Below, one piece after another: positions 16,095 through 25,114 of a DNA stretch of 64,000 bases. A program made the translations under genes and the position numbers. Origin of the DNA: Sphingobium lactosutens DS20 (GTDB taxonomy: Bacteria; Pseudomonadota; Alphaproteobacteria; Sphingomonadales; Sphingomonadaceae); the NCBI RefSeq assembly GCF_000445105.1, contig NZ_ATDP01000056.1, positions 1 to 64,000 on the forward strand, read 5' to 3'. The notes under the pieces were generated by a model, which worked only from the letters and a program-made list of their open reading frames with translations, had not been told where the DNA came from and searched no databases. Position 1 is the first letter of the stretch, and each line of letters opens with the position of its first letter.

Positions 16095-18580
16095 ACCTCA
16101 AGGAATATCGCAGCACGGCCGACCGGCTGGCCGACCATCTGCCATGGGCCGCGCTGGTGGCGCCGGGCGTTGTGCTCAACAAGGACGGCAGTTTCCAGCG
16201 CACCCTGCGTTTTCGTGGTCCCGACCTCGAAAGCGCGACCGAGGCCGAGCTGCTCTCGGTCTGTGCCCGTGCCAACAATGCGCTGCGGCGCCTCGGATCA
16301 GGCTGGGCCTTTTTCTTCGATGCCGAACGGATCGAGGCAATGGATTATCCCGACAGCACGTTCCCCGATGCAGCCTCCTGGCTGGTCGATGAGGAACGGC
16401 GGGTACATTTCGACGGGCGCAAGGGACAGCATTTCGAGAGCCGGACCCACCTTACGCTCTGCTACCTGCCGCCCGCCGATCAGGTCAGCCGTGCCGAGCG
16501 CGCGTTGCTGGAGCGCGATGCGCCCCAGCAGGATCGCGACTGGCGCACGGAACTGCGGGCCTTCATCGCCGAGACCAACAGGGTGCAAGACCTGCTCTCA
16601 GGCTTCATGGCAGAGGTTCGCGCGCTCGACGATCGCGAGACGCTGACTTTCCTGCACAGCTGCATCTCGCCCCGGCGTCACGTTGTCGGACTGCCGGAGA
16701 CGCCGATGTATCTCGACGGCCTGCTGGTCGATACGCCGTTGTCGGGCGGGATCGAGCCGATGCTGGGCGACCGGCATCTGCGCACCGTCACCGTGCTGGG
16801 ATTTCCCAACGCGACCCGGCCTGGCATTCTCGATGCCCTCAACCATCAGGACTTCGCCTATCGCTGGGCGACCAGGTTCATTGCGCTCGACAAGACGGCA
16901 GCGACCAAGGCGCTGACGAAGATCCGGCGCCAGTGGTTCAACAAGCGCAAGTCCATTGCCCAGCTGATGCGCGAGGTGATGATGAACGAGCCGGTCCCGC
17001 TGATCGACAGCGATGCAGACAACAAGGTGGTCGATGCCGACCTCGCGCTTCAGGCGCTTGGCGGCGATCATGTAGCTTTCGGTTACTACACGTCGACAAT
17101 CACCGTCAGCGATGCGGATCGGGGACGCGCCGAAGAAAAGGTCCGCATCGTCGAGCGGATCGTCAATGGTCTGGGCTTCACCTGCATCCGCGAGAGCGTC
17201 AATGCGGTCGAGGCCTGGCTCGGATCGCTGCCCGGCCATGTCTATGCCAATGTCCGGCAGCCGCTGGTCCATACGCTCAACCTCGCGCACCTGATGCCGT
17301 TGTCGTCGGTCTGGGCTGGCCCGGCTTGCAACCGGCACCTCGGCGGACCTCCACTGCTTTATGCCGAGACCAGCGGTTCGACGCCGTTCCGCCTGTCCAC
17401 TCATGTCGGCAATGTCGGTCATATGCTGATCGTCGGCCCGACTGGCGCGGGCAAGTCGGTGCTGCTGGGGCTGCTCGCGCTTCAGTTCCGCCGTTATCCC
17501 GGTGCCCAAGTCTATGTCTTCGACAAGGGCTTGTCCGCCCGCGCAGCGGTGCTGGCGATGGGCGGCGAGCATCATGCCTTGGGAAGCGGCGGCGAAACCG
17601 GAGATGCGCTGGCATTCCAGCCCCTGCGCAATATCGACGATGATGCCGAACGCACGTGGGCGGCCGAATGGATCGCGGCGCTCCTGACTGCCGAGCGCAT
17701 GGAAGTGACCCCCGAGATCAAAGAGGCGCTGTGGTCGGCGCTGACCAACCTTGCCGGCGCTCCGCCCGAACAGCGCACACTGACGGGCCTATGCCTCCTG
17801 CTCCAGTCCAATGCGCTGAAGGCAGCGCTTATGCCCTACACTTTGGAAGGGCCGTTCGGCCGCCTGCTCGACGCGGTCGAGAATGCGTTGGCGTTGGGTG
17901 ATGTGCAGTGCTTCGAGACCGAGGCGCTGATGCACAGTGCAGGCGCGGTCGCTCCGGTGCTGACCTATCTTTTCCACCGGCTGGAAGAGCGGTTCGACGG
18001 GCGGCCGACCCTGTTGGTGCTCGACGAGGCCTGGGTCTTCCTCGACAACCCGCTCTTCGCCGCTCGCATCCGCGAATGGCTGAAGGTTCTGCGCAAGCGC
18101 AATGTCAGCGTGATCTTCGCGACCCAGAGCCTTGCCGACATTGCCGACAGCAGCATCGCGCCCGCCATCATCGAAAGCTGCCCACAGCGCATCTTTCTTG
18201 CCAACGATCGGGCCGTCGAACCGCAGGGCCGCGCCGCCTATGAGCGTTTCGGCCTCAACGAGCGGCAGATCGAGCTGATCGCCCGTGCGACGCCCAAGCG
18301 GCATTATTACCTACAATCGCGCGCGGGGAACCGCCTGTTCGAACTGGCGCTGGGGCCGATCGCCCTTGCGCTGTGCGGTGCCTCCGATCCCGGCAGCCAG
18401 AACCTGATCGACCGGCTGCTCGATGAGCATGGGCGCGACGGTTTCACCGCTGCCTTCCTGCTCTCCCGCGGGCTCGACTGGGCAGCGGCGTTGCTCGCCG
18501 GCTTCGATGCCGTGCCCGATGCCGGCGCCGACCCTACCGCGACCGCTTCTCACCCCCAGCAAACGGAGCTTGATCTATGA
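16088..18580 (+). CDS. trbE: Conjugal transfer ATPase of the VirB4 family
   Basis: An 830-residue VirB4-type ATPase. It begins MLNLKEYRSTADRLADHLPW, typical of TrbE. Walker A is IVGPTGAGKSVLLGLLALQF (about residue 450) and Walker B is LLVLDEAWVFLDNPLF (about 640). RNVSVIFATQSLADI follows. The ATG at 16088 is chosen because the longer upstream frame overlaps trbD and lacks this N-terminus. Confidence 0.95.
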   Translation: MLNLKEYRSTADRLADHLPWAALVAPGVVLNKDGSFQRTLRFRGPDLESATEAELLSVCARANNALRRLGSGWAFFFDAERIEAMDYPDSTFPDAASWLVDEERRVHFDGRKGQHFESRTHLTLCYLPPADQVSRAERALLERDAPQQDRDWRTELRAFIAETNRVQDLLSGFMAEVRALDDRETLTFLHSCISPRRHVVGLPETPMYLDGLLVDTPLSGGIEPMLGDRHLRTVTVLGFPNATRPGILDALNHQDFAYRWATRFIALDKTAATKALTKIRRQWFNKRKSIAQLMREVMMNEPVPLIDSDADNKVVDADLALQALGGDHVAFGYYTSTITVSDADRGRAEEKVRIVERIVNGLGFTCIRESVNAVEAWLGSLPGHVYANVRQPLVHTLNLAHLMPLSSVWAGPACNRHLGGPPLLYAETSGSTPFRLSTHVGNVGHMLIVGPTGAGKSVLLGLLALQFRRYPGAQVYVFDKGLSARAAVLAMGGEHHALGSGGETGDALAFQPLRNIDDDAERTWAAEWIAALLTAERMEVTPEIKEALWSALTNLAGAPPEQRTLTGLCLLLQSNALKAALMPYTLEGPFGRLLDAVENALALGDVQCFETEALMHSAGAVAPVLTYLFHRLEERFDGRPTLLVLDEAWVFLDNPLFAARIREWLKVLRKRNVSVIFATQSLADIADSSIAPAIIESCPQRIFLANDRAVEPQGRAAYERFGLNERQIELIARATPKRHYYLQSRAGNRLFELALGPIALALCGASDPGSQNLIDRLLDEHGRDGFTAAFLLSRGLDWAAALLAGFDAVPDAGADPTATASHPQQTELDL

Positions 18581-19299
18581 AATCCCGTTTTCTCGCCGCC
18601 CTGATGGCCGCCACCGCCACGGTGACTGCCGCCGTCGTGCCCGTCCCACCGGCCTATGCGCTGCTGGTGTTCGATTCCTCCAACTATGCGCAGAACGTCC
18701 TGACCGCCGCGCGCACGCTTCAGCAGATCAACAACCAGATCCAGGCACTCCAGAATCAGGCGACGATCCTGACCAACATGGGCAAGCATCTCCAGCGGCT
18801 CGACTTCTCTTCCCTGAGCGAGATCAGCCGCTCGATGCAGCGGATCGGCACTCTGATGAATCAAGCCGAGGGCATCGCCTTTGATCTTGCCTCCACCGAC
18901 GAAGCCCTGCGCAAGCAATTCCCCGCTGCATTCGATACCGCGCTCTCAACCAACGAGATCATCGCGCAGGCGCGTGCCCGCTATCAGGCATCGATGCAGG
19001 GTTACCGCCAGACCATGCGGGTGCAGTCGCAGGTGGTGGAGAATATCCAGTCCGACGCGACGCTGCTGACCGAACTGGTCAGTCAGAGCCAATCCGCCAC
19101 CGGCAGCCTTCAGGTCAGCCAAGCGACCAACCAGTTGATCGCGGTCTCCACGCGCCAGCAGCTCCAGATCCAGCAGATGATGGCGGCGCAATACCGCGCC
19201 GATGCACTGGAGCGTGCCCGCGAGCAGCAGGCGATGGAGGCCGCGCGCGAGCAGAGCCGCCGCTTCATCGGCACCTCTACCCTCTACACCCGCCGCTAG
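18577..19299 (+). CDS. trbJ: Conjugal transfer periplasmic protein
   Basis: A 240-residue VirB5-like protein with a signal peptide ending near PPAYA. It is rich in Gln and coiled-coil helices (ARTLQQINNQIQALQNQATI). The start overlaps the trbE stop (ATGA). No trbK lipoprotein gene follows; trbL starts 11 bases later. Confidence 0.92.
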   Translation: MKSRFLAALMAATATVTAAVVPVPPAYALLVFDSSNYAQNVLTAARTLQQINNQIQALQNQATILTNMGKHLQRLDFSSLSEISRSMQRIGTLMNQAEGIAFDLASTDEALRKQFPAAFDTALSTNEIIAQARARYQASMQGYRQTMRVQSQVVENIQSDATLLTELVSQSQSATGSLQVSQATNQLIAVSTRQQLQIQQMMAAQYRADALERAREQQAMEAAREQSRRFIGTSTLYTRR

Positions 19300-19310
19300 G
19301 AGAACAGGCG

Positions 19311-20645
19311 ATGGACCCCGACATTGGCGGGCTCGACCTCAATATCGTCGACGCGTTTCTCGACACCTTCCTCACCTATATCGACAGCGGCTTTGGCCTG
19401 CTGTCCGGCGACGTAGCCTTCCTGACTACGGTGCTGATCGGCATCGATGTCACGCTCGCCGCCCTGTGGTGGGTGATGGATAACGATCAGGATATGCTCG
19501 GGCGGCTGGTCAAGAAAGTCCTCTATGTCGGGGCCTTCGCTTATATTCTCGGCAATTTCTCGCGGCTTGCCGACATCGTCTATCGCAGCTTTTCGGGGCT
19601 GGGCATCACGGCGGGCGGCGGCGGCCTCTCCGCGGACGATCTCCTTCATCCCGGCAAGATCGCGGGCACCGGATTTACCGCCGCCTATCCGTTGATCGCC
19701 AAGGTCAACGACCTGATGGGCTTTCCCGAATTCTTCGGCAATTTTCTCGCCATCGCGGTGCTGCTGATCTGCTGGCTATTGGTGGTGCTCGCCTTCTTCA
19801 TCCTCGCCATCCAGCTTTTCGTCACCATCGTCGAGTTCAAGCTGACCGCCTTGGCAGGCTTTGTGCTCGTGCCGTTCGCACTCTGGAACAAGACCAGCTT
19901 CCTAGCTGAACGGGTGCTGGGCAACGTCGTCTCGTCGGGCATCAAGGTGATGGTGCTCGCCGTCATCATCGGCATCGGCACCAACTATTTCGACCAGATG
20001 ACCAGCCTTGTCGGCGATGATCCCGGTGTCTCCGAAGCGCTTACTCTACTGATGGGCGCGCTGACGCTGTTCGGTCTCGGCATCTTCGGCCCCGGCATTG
20101 CCTCCGGCCTAGTATCCGGTGCGCCGCAACTTGGTGCGGGCGCCGCCATCGGCACGGCGGCAGGCGCGGCGATCATGACTGGCGGCGCTGCCTTGCTCGG
20201 CGCACGCGGCGCGATGATGGCCGGGCGCGGCGGCATGGGCGCGATCCGTGCCGGGACGGCAATGGGTTCGGCGGCCTCGACCGCCTACAAGCTGGGCCAG
20301 GAAACCTCTGGCAGTGCCCGCGTCGGCGCAGGCCTCGGCGGTATCGCGACCGCAGCAGGCGGCGCGGCATCGCAGGTAGCCAGAGCGACGGCATCGCGTA
20401 TCGCCGCCCCCGTGCAGGCCAGCGCCGCCGCAGGGCAGCAAGCAGCCTGGAATGCCGGGCGGACATCGCCAGCACCTGCCGCGCCCTCCGCCAACACCGC
20501 ACCATCCGATCCGGCACCGGCCTGGGCGCAGAGCCTCCGGTCCCAGCAGACAGCACGGCACCACCGGCACATGGCGATGCAAGCCGTGAAGGACGGCGAT
20601 CGACCCGGCGGCTCCGCCAATCCCGACCTCAGCGAAAAGGGGTGA
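19311..20645 (+). CDS. trbL: Conjugal transfer inner-membrane channel protein
   Basis: A 444-residue VirB6/TrbL family protein. About six membrane spans occupy the first 300 residues; a low-complexity Ala/Gly-rich cytoplasmic tail follows (IGTAAGAAIMTGGAALLGAR onward). Motif-like segments include LDLNIVDAFLDTFLTYIDSG and LVPFALWNKTSFLAERVLG. It lies between trbJ and trbF as expected. Confidence 0.92.
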   Translation: MDPDIGGLDLNIVDAFLDTFLTYIDSGFGLLSGDVAFLTTVLIGIDVTLAALWWVMDNDQDMLGRLVKKVLYVGAFAYILGNFSRLADIVYRSFSGLGITAGGGGLSADDLLHPGKIAGTGFTAAYPLIAKVNDLMGFPEFFGNFLAIAVLLICWLLVVLAFFILAIQLFVTIVEFKLTALAGFVLVPFALWNKTSFLAERVLGNVVSSGIKVMVLAVIIGIGTNYFDQMTSLVGDDPGVSEALTLLMGALTLFGLGIFGPGIASGLVSGAPQLGAGAAIGTAAGAAIMTGGAALLGARGAMMAGRGGMGAIRAGTAMGSAASTAYKLGQETSGSARVGAGLGGIATAAGGAASQVARATASRIAAPVQASAAAGQQAAWNAGRTSPAPAAPSANTAPSDPAPAWAQSLRSQQTARHHRHMAMQAVKDGDRPGGSANPDLSEKG

Positions 20646-20650
20646 AAGCC

Positions 20651-21499
20651 ATGATCTTCAAGCGATCCATCCAGCGCTATGGGCAGACGCCCGCTCCGGA
20701 AACCCCATGGCAGCGCGCCGGGCAGCTATGGGATGAACGCATCGGCTCTGCCCGCGTTCAGGCGCGCAACTGGCGATTGGTCGCCTTCTCCAGCCTGGGC
20801 CTCACCGGCATCCTCATCGCCTCCAATGTCTGGCAGTCGATGCAGAGCCGGGTCGCACCCTATGTCGTGGAGGTGGATCGGCTTGGTGAGGCGCGCAGCG
20901 TTGCTCCGGCGATCCAGAACTACCGGCCGACCGATGGCCAGATCGCATGGCATCTGGGCCGGTTTGTTTCCAACGTCCGCTCGGTCTCGACCGATCCGGT
21001 GCTGGTGAAGCGCAATTGGCTCGATGCCTATGACTTCGCCACTGACCGGGCGGCGATCTTCCTCAATGACTATGCGCGATCCAATGACCCGTTCGCCGGG
21101 ATCGGGCAGCGCAGCGTGTCGGTGCAAGTGACGAGCGTGGTCCGGGCATCGGACAGCAGTTTTCAGGTCAAATGGACCGAGAGCATCTTCGAGCGCGGCA
21201 GCCTTGCGAAGACCGAGCGCTGGACGGCCATGCTGACCGTCATCATGCAGCCGCCCAAGACCGCCGATGCGCTGCGAAAGAACCCGCTCGGCCTGTTCGT
21301 CAACGCCATTGACTGGGCGCGCGAACTGGACGGCCCATCCTCCGCAGCAGGGCGGCAGGCTGGCCGTGCTCAGGTGCCGACAGATAATCTGCCGACTGCC
21401 GAACACGCAGAACTTCCGAGCGAGCCGACGGCCGCCCCCATGTCAGCAGTTGCGCCGGCACCAGTCCCCACCACCGATGAGAAGGGAGATCGCCCATGA
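20651..21499 (+). CDS. trbF: Conjugal transfer protein of the VirB8 family
   Basis: A 282-residue VirB8-like inner-membrane protein with one N-terminal span (LVAFSSLGLTGILIASNVW) and the periplasmic domain QSRVAPYVVEVDRLGEA. The ATG at 20651 has AGGGG about ten bases upstream; a GTG at 20642 overlapping the trbL stop is the alternative. The C-terminus carries an Ala/Pro-rich tail. Confidence 0.92.
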   Translation: MIFKRSIQRYGQTPAPETPWQRAGQLWDERIGSARVQARNWRLVAFSSLGLTGILIASNVWQSMQSRVAPYVVEVDRLGEARSVAPAIQNYRPTDGQIAWHLGRFVSNVRSVSTDPVLVKRNWLDAYDFATDRAAIFLNDYARSNDPFAGIGQRSVSVQVTSVVRASDSSFQVKWTESIFERGSLAKTERWTAMLTVIMQPPKTADALRKNPLGLFVNAIDWARELDGPSSAAGRQAGRAQVPTDNLPTAEHAELPSEPTAAPMSAVAPAPVPTTDEKGDRP

Positions 21500-22473
21500 T
21501 CCGCCTGTCCCTGCTGCCGCTTCCGATCCTGGCCCTTGGCGCTTGCGCTGGCGCGACGCCGCCTCCGGCCATCGCGCTCGATGCCGCCCGGTTCCAGCCT
21601 GCCACCCGTGAAGCAGAACCGCCCAGGCCCGTCGAGATCGTCACCGTTCCGCAGCCGCTGCCCTTGCCGGGACAGATGCTGCCGCCGCCATCCGCGACGA
21701 AGGAGACCGGCGCCCCTACCGCGCGGGTGGAAGCCGCGAACAGAGCGGCAACCCGTGAGCCTTCGAGCGCAGGCTATATCAACGCGATGCAGGTCTATCC
21801 CTGGACCGACGGCGCGCTCTATCGTCTCTATGCCGCGCCGGAGCGGGTAAGCGATGTCACGCTCCAGCCCGGCGAAAAGCTGCTGGCCGTTTCGGCGGGC
21901 GATACGGTGCGCTGGGTCATCGGTGACACCACCAGCGGCTCGGGCGACGATGCCCGTGTGCATGTGCTGGTGAAGCCCTTTGCCCCTGGGCTTGTCACCA
22001 ACATGGTCATCGCGACCGACCGGCGCGCCTACCATCTGGCACTGGAGAGCACCGACCGCACCGCGATGGCAGCGATTAGCTGGACCTATCCGCAGGACAG
22101 GCTTCTGGCCTTGCAGCGGCAGAACCAGCTTGCCGAGCAGGCCAAGCCGGTTGCGTCCGACATTGTGCTGGCCGACCTGCGCTTTGCCTATGCCATCACC
22201 GGCGACAATCCGCCGTGGCGCCCGGTCCGGGCATGGGACGATGGTCGCAAGGTCTATATCGAGTTCCCGGCCCGGCTCGATCAGGGCGAAGCTCCGCCAT
22301 TGTTCGTCGTTGGCCCGAGTGGTGGCAGTCAGCTCGTCAATTATCGCGTGAGCGGCAATCACTATATCGTCGATCGGCTCTTCGGTGCCGCCGAACTGCG
22401 ACTTGGTGAAAAACCGCAGCAGGTCGTCCGCATCAGTCGGACCGACGCCGGGGTTGAGGGGAAGCGCAAGTGA
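21496..22473 (+). CDS. trbG: Conjugal transfer protein of the VirB9 family
   Basis: A 325-residue VirB9-like protein with a signal/lipobox-like start (LLPLPILALGACAGA). The segment YPWTDGALYRLYAAPERVSD is typical of TrbG, and KVYIEFPARL and GNHYIVDRLFGAAELRLG belong to the C-terminal domain. It is part of the outer-membrane core with TrbI. Start and stop overlap the neighbouring genes by four bases. Confidence 0.92.
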   Translation: MIRLSLLPLPILALGACAGATPPPAIALDAARFQPATREAEPPRPVEIVTVPQPLPLPGQMLPPPSATKETGAPTARVEAANRAATREPSSAGYINAMQVYPWTDGALYRLYAAPERVSDVTLQPGEKLLAVSAGDTVRWVIGDTTSGSGDDARVHVLVKPFAPGLVTNMVIATDRRAYHLALESTDRTAMAAISWTYPQDRLLALQRQNQLAEQAKPVASDIVLADLRFAYAITGDNPPWRPVRAWDDGRKVYIEFPARLDQGEAPPLFVVGPSGGSQLVNYRVSGNHYIVDRLFGAAELRLGEKPQQVVRISRTDAGVEGKRK

Positions 22474-23771
22474 GCGCGGGCGAAAATTCTCCCGCCAACG
22501 GCGCACGGGCTGACGATGTCGTTGCCGCTGAACCGGAGGCGACGTCAGCGCCGCAGAAGGTCGCACCAGAGGGACTGGTGCTGCGTGCCAGCCCCCGCCG
22601 CGTTGTCCGTTTCCGGCGCGGCGTCATCATTGGTGGGGCGGCGCTTGGCTCGCTGGCGATTGCCGGCGTGACGTGGATGGCGCTCGGGTCGAAGACGCTG
22701 CACATCGTCGAGGCGGGCAGCGAGAAGGCCGTCAGTGACCGCCGCACGCCGGCCGACGCCGTTGCCGATCTGCCCGGCGATTATAGCAAGGTCAAAGCCG
22801 GGACGCCGGTGCTGGGGCCACCGCTGCCGGGAGACCTTGGCCGTCCGATCCTTGAACATCAGCATGGGCTCGCCAATCAGGGAGATGGTCCCGGCGCCGG
22901 GCACACGGCGTCGACTGCCGCCGAGCAGGCAGCCGAAGCCGAACGCCAGCGGATCACGTCGCAGGCGCATCAGGCCCGCGAGGCCGGCGTGATGGTGCAA
23001 TCATCGGCACACGTTGCGACTAGTTCGGCGAGCGATGCTGCCGGGGCCGCCGTCGCAGGACAACCAGTGGCGACCGGCGAGGCCGGGCGTCTGGCTCTCG
23101 ATCCCGATAAGGACCAGAACAACCAGCAGCGCAAGATCGACTTCATGGCGCAGCAGGCAACCGGGGGAACGGCCAGTGTCCACCGGCTCGAAACACCGGC
23201 ATCGCCCTATCAGTTGATGGCGGGAAGCATCATTGTCGCCAGTCTCGTCACCGGGCTGAACTCGGACCTGCCCGGCATGGTCGTCGCGCAGGTGACGGAG
23301 CCGGTGTTTGATACGGTCACGGGCCGGACCTTGCTGATACCGCAAGGCTCGCGGTTGATCGGCAGCTATGACAGTGTCGTTGCGTTCGGGCAGAAAAGAG
23401 CGCTGCTCGCATGGCAGCGCATCATACTGCCCGATGGCAGCTCGATCCAGATCGACAATCTGCCAGCGACCGATGCGGCGGGTTATGCGGGCCTTGCCGA
23501 CAAGGTGGATTTGCACAGCTGGCAACTGCTGAAAGGCGTGGCGCTATCGACCCTGCTGGGCGTCGGCACGCAGCTTTCGCTCGGCAGTGATGAGAGCGAT
23601 CTTGTCCGCGCGATCCGCCAGTCCACGCAGCAATCCGCCAATCAGGCGGGACAGCAGATCGTCTCAAAGAACCTCAACATCCAGCCCACGATCACGGTCC
23701 GCCCCGGTTGGCCGCTGCGCATCGTCGTCCACAAGGACATCACCCTGCGGCCCTGGGGCGGCGCTCGCTGA
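22470..23771 (+). CDS. trbI: Conjugal transfer protein of the VirB10 family
   Basis: A 433-residue VirB10-like scaffold protein starting with GTG. It has one N-terminal span (VIIGGAALGSLAIAGVTWMA), a proline- and Ala-rich linker, and a C-terminal barrel domain. Key C-terminal motifs are TGLNSDLPGMVVAQV and LLIPQGSRLIGSYDS. It spans the periplasm in the core complex. Confidence 0.93.
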   Translation: MSAGENSPANGARADDVVAAEPEATSAPQKVAPEGLVLRASPRRVVRFRRGVIIGGAALGSLAIAGVTWMALGSKTLHIVEAGSEKAVSDRRTPADAVADLPGDYSKVKAGTPVLGPPLPGDLGRPILEHQHGLANQGDGPGAGHTASTAAEQAAEAERQRITSQAHQAREAGVMVQSSAHVATSSASDAAGAAVAGQPVATGEAGRLALDPDKDQNNQQRKIDFMAQQATGGTASVHRLETPASPYQLMAGSIIVASLVTGLNSDLPGMVVAQVTEPVFDTVTGRTLLIPQGSRLIGSYDSVVAFGQKRALLAWQRIILPDGSSIQIDNLPATDAAGYAGLADKVDLHSWQLLKGVALSTLLGVGTQLSLGSDESDLVRAIRQSTQQSANQAGQQIVSKNLNIQPTITVRPGWPLRIVVHKDITLRPWGGAR

Positions 23772-23783
23772 AAGGAGGAAACC

Positions 23784-24005
23784 ATGCTCAAGCTGGCAAA
23801 ACTGCCCGACCGTACCCCGATCAAGATCGGGCTGACGGTGACGCCCGATCTTGCAAAGGCGCTGGGCGACTACACCGCGATCTATAATCGCACCTATGGC
23901 GACAAGGCTGAGATGGCTGATCTCATTCCGGCCATGCTGGAGGCATTTCTTGCCAGCGACCGGGTGTTCGCCAGGGCGCGCAGGGATGGGGAGGGAGGGC
24001 CATGA
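23784..24005 (+). CDS. DUF2274 protein of the trb operon
   Basis: A 73-residue protein (begins MLKLAKLPDRTPIKIGLTV) matching the DUF2274 family, which regularly follows trbI in these modules. A GGAGG RBS lies just upstream. The function is not established. Confidence 0.85.
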   Translation: MLKLAKLPDRTPIKIGLTVTPDLAKALGDYTAIYNRTYGDKAEMADLIPAMLEAFLASDRVFARARRDGEGGP

Positions 24006-24361
24006 GGCGATACATCGTGATCGGTCGGCTAAAGCATAGCTTTCAACGTGGCTGGGAAGGCAAGATCAACACCCTTACCCTTCGCCGACAGATCCGTTTG
24101 GTGCCGAACGATGATCGTGGAAGCAGTCATGCCCCCGCTTCCCGCATCACGCTGGGATGGCAGCACATTGAGAAAGCATGGGAAAGCGAGACCTGCAAGC
24201 AGCCCTCGCGAACCTATCTGCACCTTCCGATTGAGGATCCGCATTGTCCGTTAGATGCCTTCCTCTTTCCGGATGCGGACGCCGATTGCGCAAGCCTGAT
24301 TATGGACTGTGGCAGGAAGGCGCCATCCGGCCATCCGACCAGGGAGGATTCGGATGGCTGA
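24002..24361 (+). CDS. DUF736-like protein
   Basis: A 119-residue protein resembling DUF736: an N-terminal IGRLKHSFQRGWEGKINTL part, then HAPASRITLGWQHIEKAWE, SRTYLHLPIEDP and FPDADADCASLIM. DUF736 genes are common cargo of sphingomonad conjugative plasmids and ICEs; function unknown. It overlaps DUF2274 by four bases and alpA by eight. Confidence 0.7.
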   Translation: MRRYIVIGRLKHSFQRGWEGKINTLTLRRQIRLVPNDDRGSSHAPASRITLGWQHIEKAWESETCKQPSRTYLHLPIEDPHCPLDAFLFPDADADCASLIMDCGRKAPSGHPTREDSDG

Positions 24362-24575
24362 AGCTGAGCCAGTTCCGGAGCGGTTGCTGAGGTTGGATGA
24401 GGTAATGCGGCGCGTCGGCCTCGGAAAGTCGATGATCTATCGTCTGATCTCTGAGCGACGCTTCCCGCCGCCCTACAAAATTTCTCCCTTTGCCTCTCGC
24501 TGGAGCGAACGTGAGATTGTCGGCTGGATCGCGGATGTCAAAGACGGGTTTGAAGGCAAAAAGCGATCGATCTGA
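24354..24575 (+). CDS. AlpA-family excisionase-like regulator
   Basis: A 73-residue winged-helix protein. The pattern RLLRLDEVMRRVGLGKSMIYRLISERRFPPP then SRWSEREIVGWI is characteristic of AlpA/phage-type regulators, which control integrases in islands and prophages. The ATG at 24354 is chosen over an upstream start because it gives the usual N-terminus. No integrase follows: the next sequence is a truncated oxidoreductase gene on the other strand, so an element boundary or deletion lies just downstream. Confidence 0.85.
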   Translation: MAEAEPVPERLLRLDEVMRRVGLGKSMIYRLISERRFPPPYKISPFASRWSEREIVGWIADVKDGFEGKKRSI

Positions 24576-24621
24576 GCTACATTGATAGTTCCTAGCCTCG
24601 CAATGTCCTGAAATCCGCGTC

Positions 24622-25053
24622 TCACCGGCGATTATGAAAAGCGGTGACGATGCGCCCGATGCGCTCCGCTGCTGCGACGACCCGCCGCGCATCACCAAGC
24701 GAGGCAGCGAACGGCTTATTGATCACCACATGTTTGCCAGCATCAAGTGCTTGCACCGCATGATCCGCATGAAGATGGTCGGGGCTGGAGACGACCACGA
24801 GCTCGATGTCGGGCAGCGCCAGCATCTCCTCCACGGTCGCCGAGACAGCGACGTTTGCAATGTCGGCGTGAACCTTGCCCTGATCGCGTGATACGACGGC
24901 GCGCAACGACAGGTCGCGCGCAGCTCGGATATAGGGTGCGTGAAAGGCACGCCCACCAAGGCCGTACCCGATCAAGCCAACGCCAATGGGTTTGCTATGG
25001 TCAGTTTCTTTCGTGGTCTGCGGGTATTCTCGCTGCCAACGAATGCAACGCAT
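24622..25053 (-). pseudogene. Gfo/Idh/MocA oxidoreductase, truncated after its NAD-binding domain
   Basis: About 143 residues remain of a protein normally about 330-350 long. The start is the NAD fold (IGVGLIGYGLGGRAFHAPYI), followed by VVSSPDHLHADHAVQALDAGKHVVINKP, a typical family signature. The frame ends FHNRR and a TGA; intact members usually continue with W after this point, so the 3' two-thirds are missing. The ATG at 25053 has AAGGAC upstream; a longer frame starts at 25089 inside a hairpin. It lies downstream of the aldehyde dehydrogenase in the same direction. Its cut end lies about 50 bases from alpA. Confidence 0.8.
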
Positions 25054-25067
25054 CAATGTCCTTGAAT

Positions 25068-25108
25068 GCGCCAGCAGCAAAGGTTGCATGGCCCTCTGCT
25101 GCTGGCGC
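25068..25108. repeat. Strong hairpin between the aldehyde dehydrogenase and the truncated oxidoreductase
   Basis: GCGCCAGCAGCA (25068-25079) and TGCTGCTGGCGC (25097-25108) are perfect 12-base inverse complements with a 17-base loop. It lies just after the aldehyde dehydrogenase stop (minus strand). No T-run follows on that strand, so it may be a 3'-end stabilising hairpin or partial terminator. Confidence 0.6.
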
Positions 25109-25114
25109 TAAGCT

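Larger units (their letters stand above)
12030..24575 (+). mobile_element. IncP-like (Trb) conjugation module of an integrative element
   Basis: Gene order is traG, CopG-type gene, trbB, trbC, trbD, trbE, trbJ, trbL, trbF, trbG, trbI, DUF2274, DUF736, alpA, all on + and mostly overlapping or nearly so. This is the well-known mating-pair-formation block of proteobacterial ICEs and IncP-type plasmids. trbK is absent (only 11 bases between trbJ and trbL). No relaxase, integrase, origin of transfer or replication gene is visible in the window. It may be part of a larger element or a remnant whose DNA-processing genes have been lost. Confidence 0.85.

Noticed and set aside
10119..24595. ATAGTTCCT at 10119 region and 24584 region as ends of the conjugative element
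   Set aside because: Only nine bases are shared and the flanks differ; chance is a sufficient explanation.
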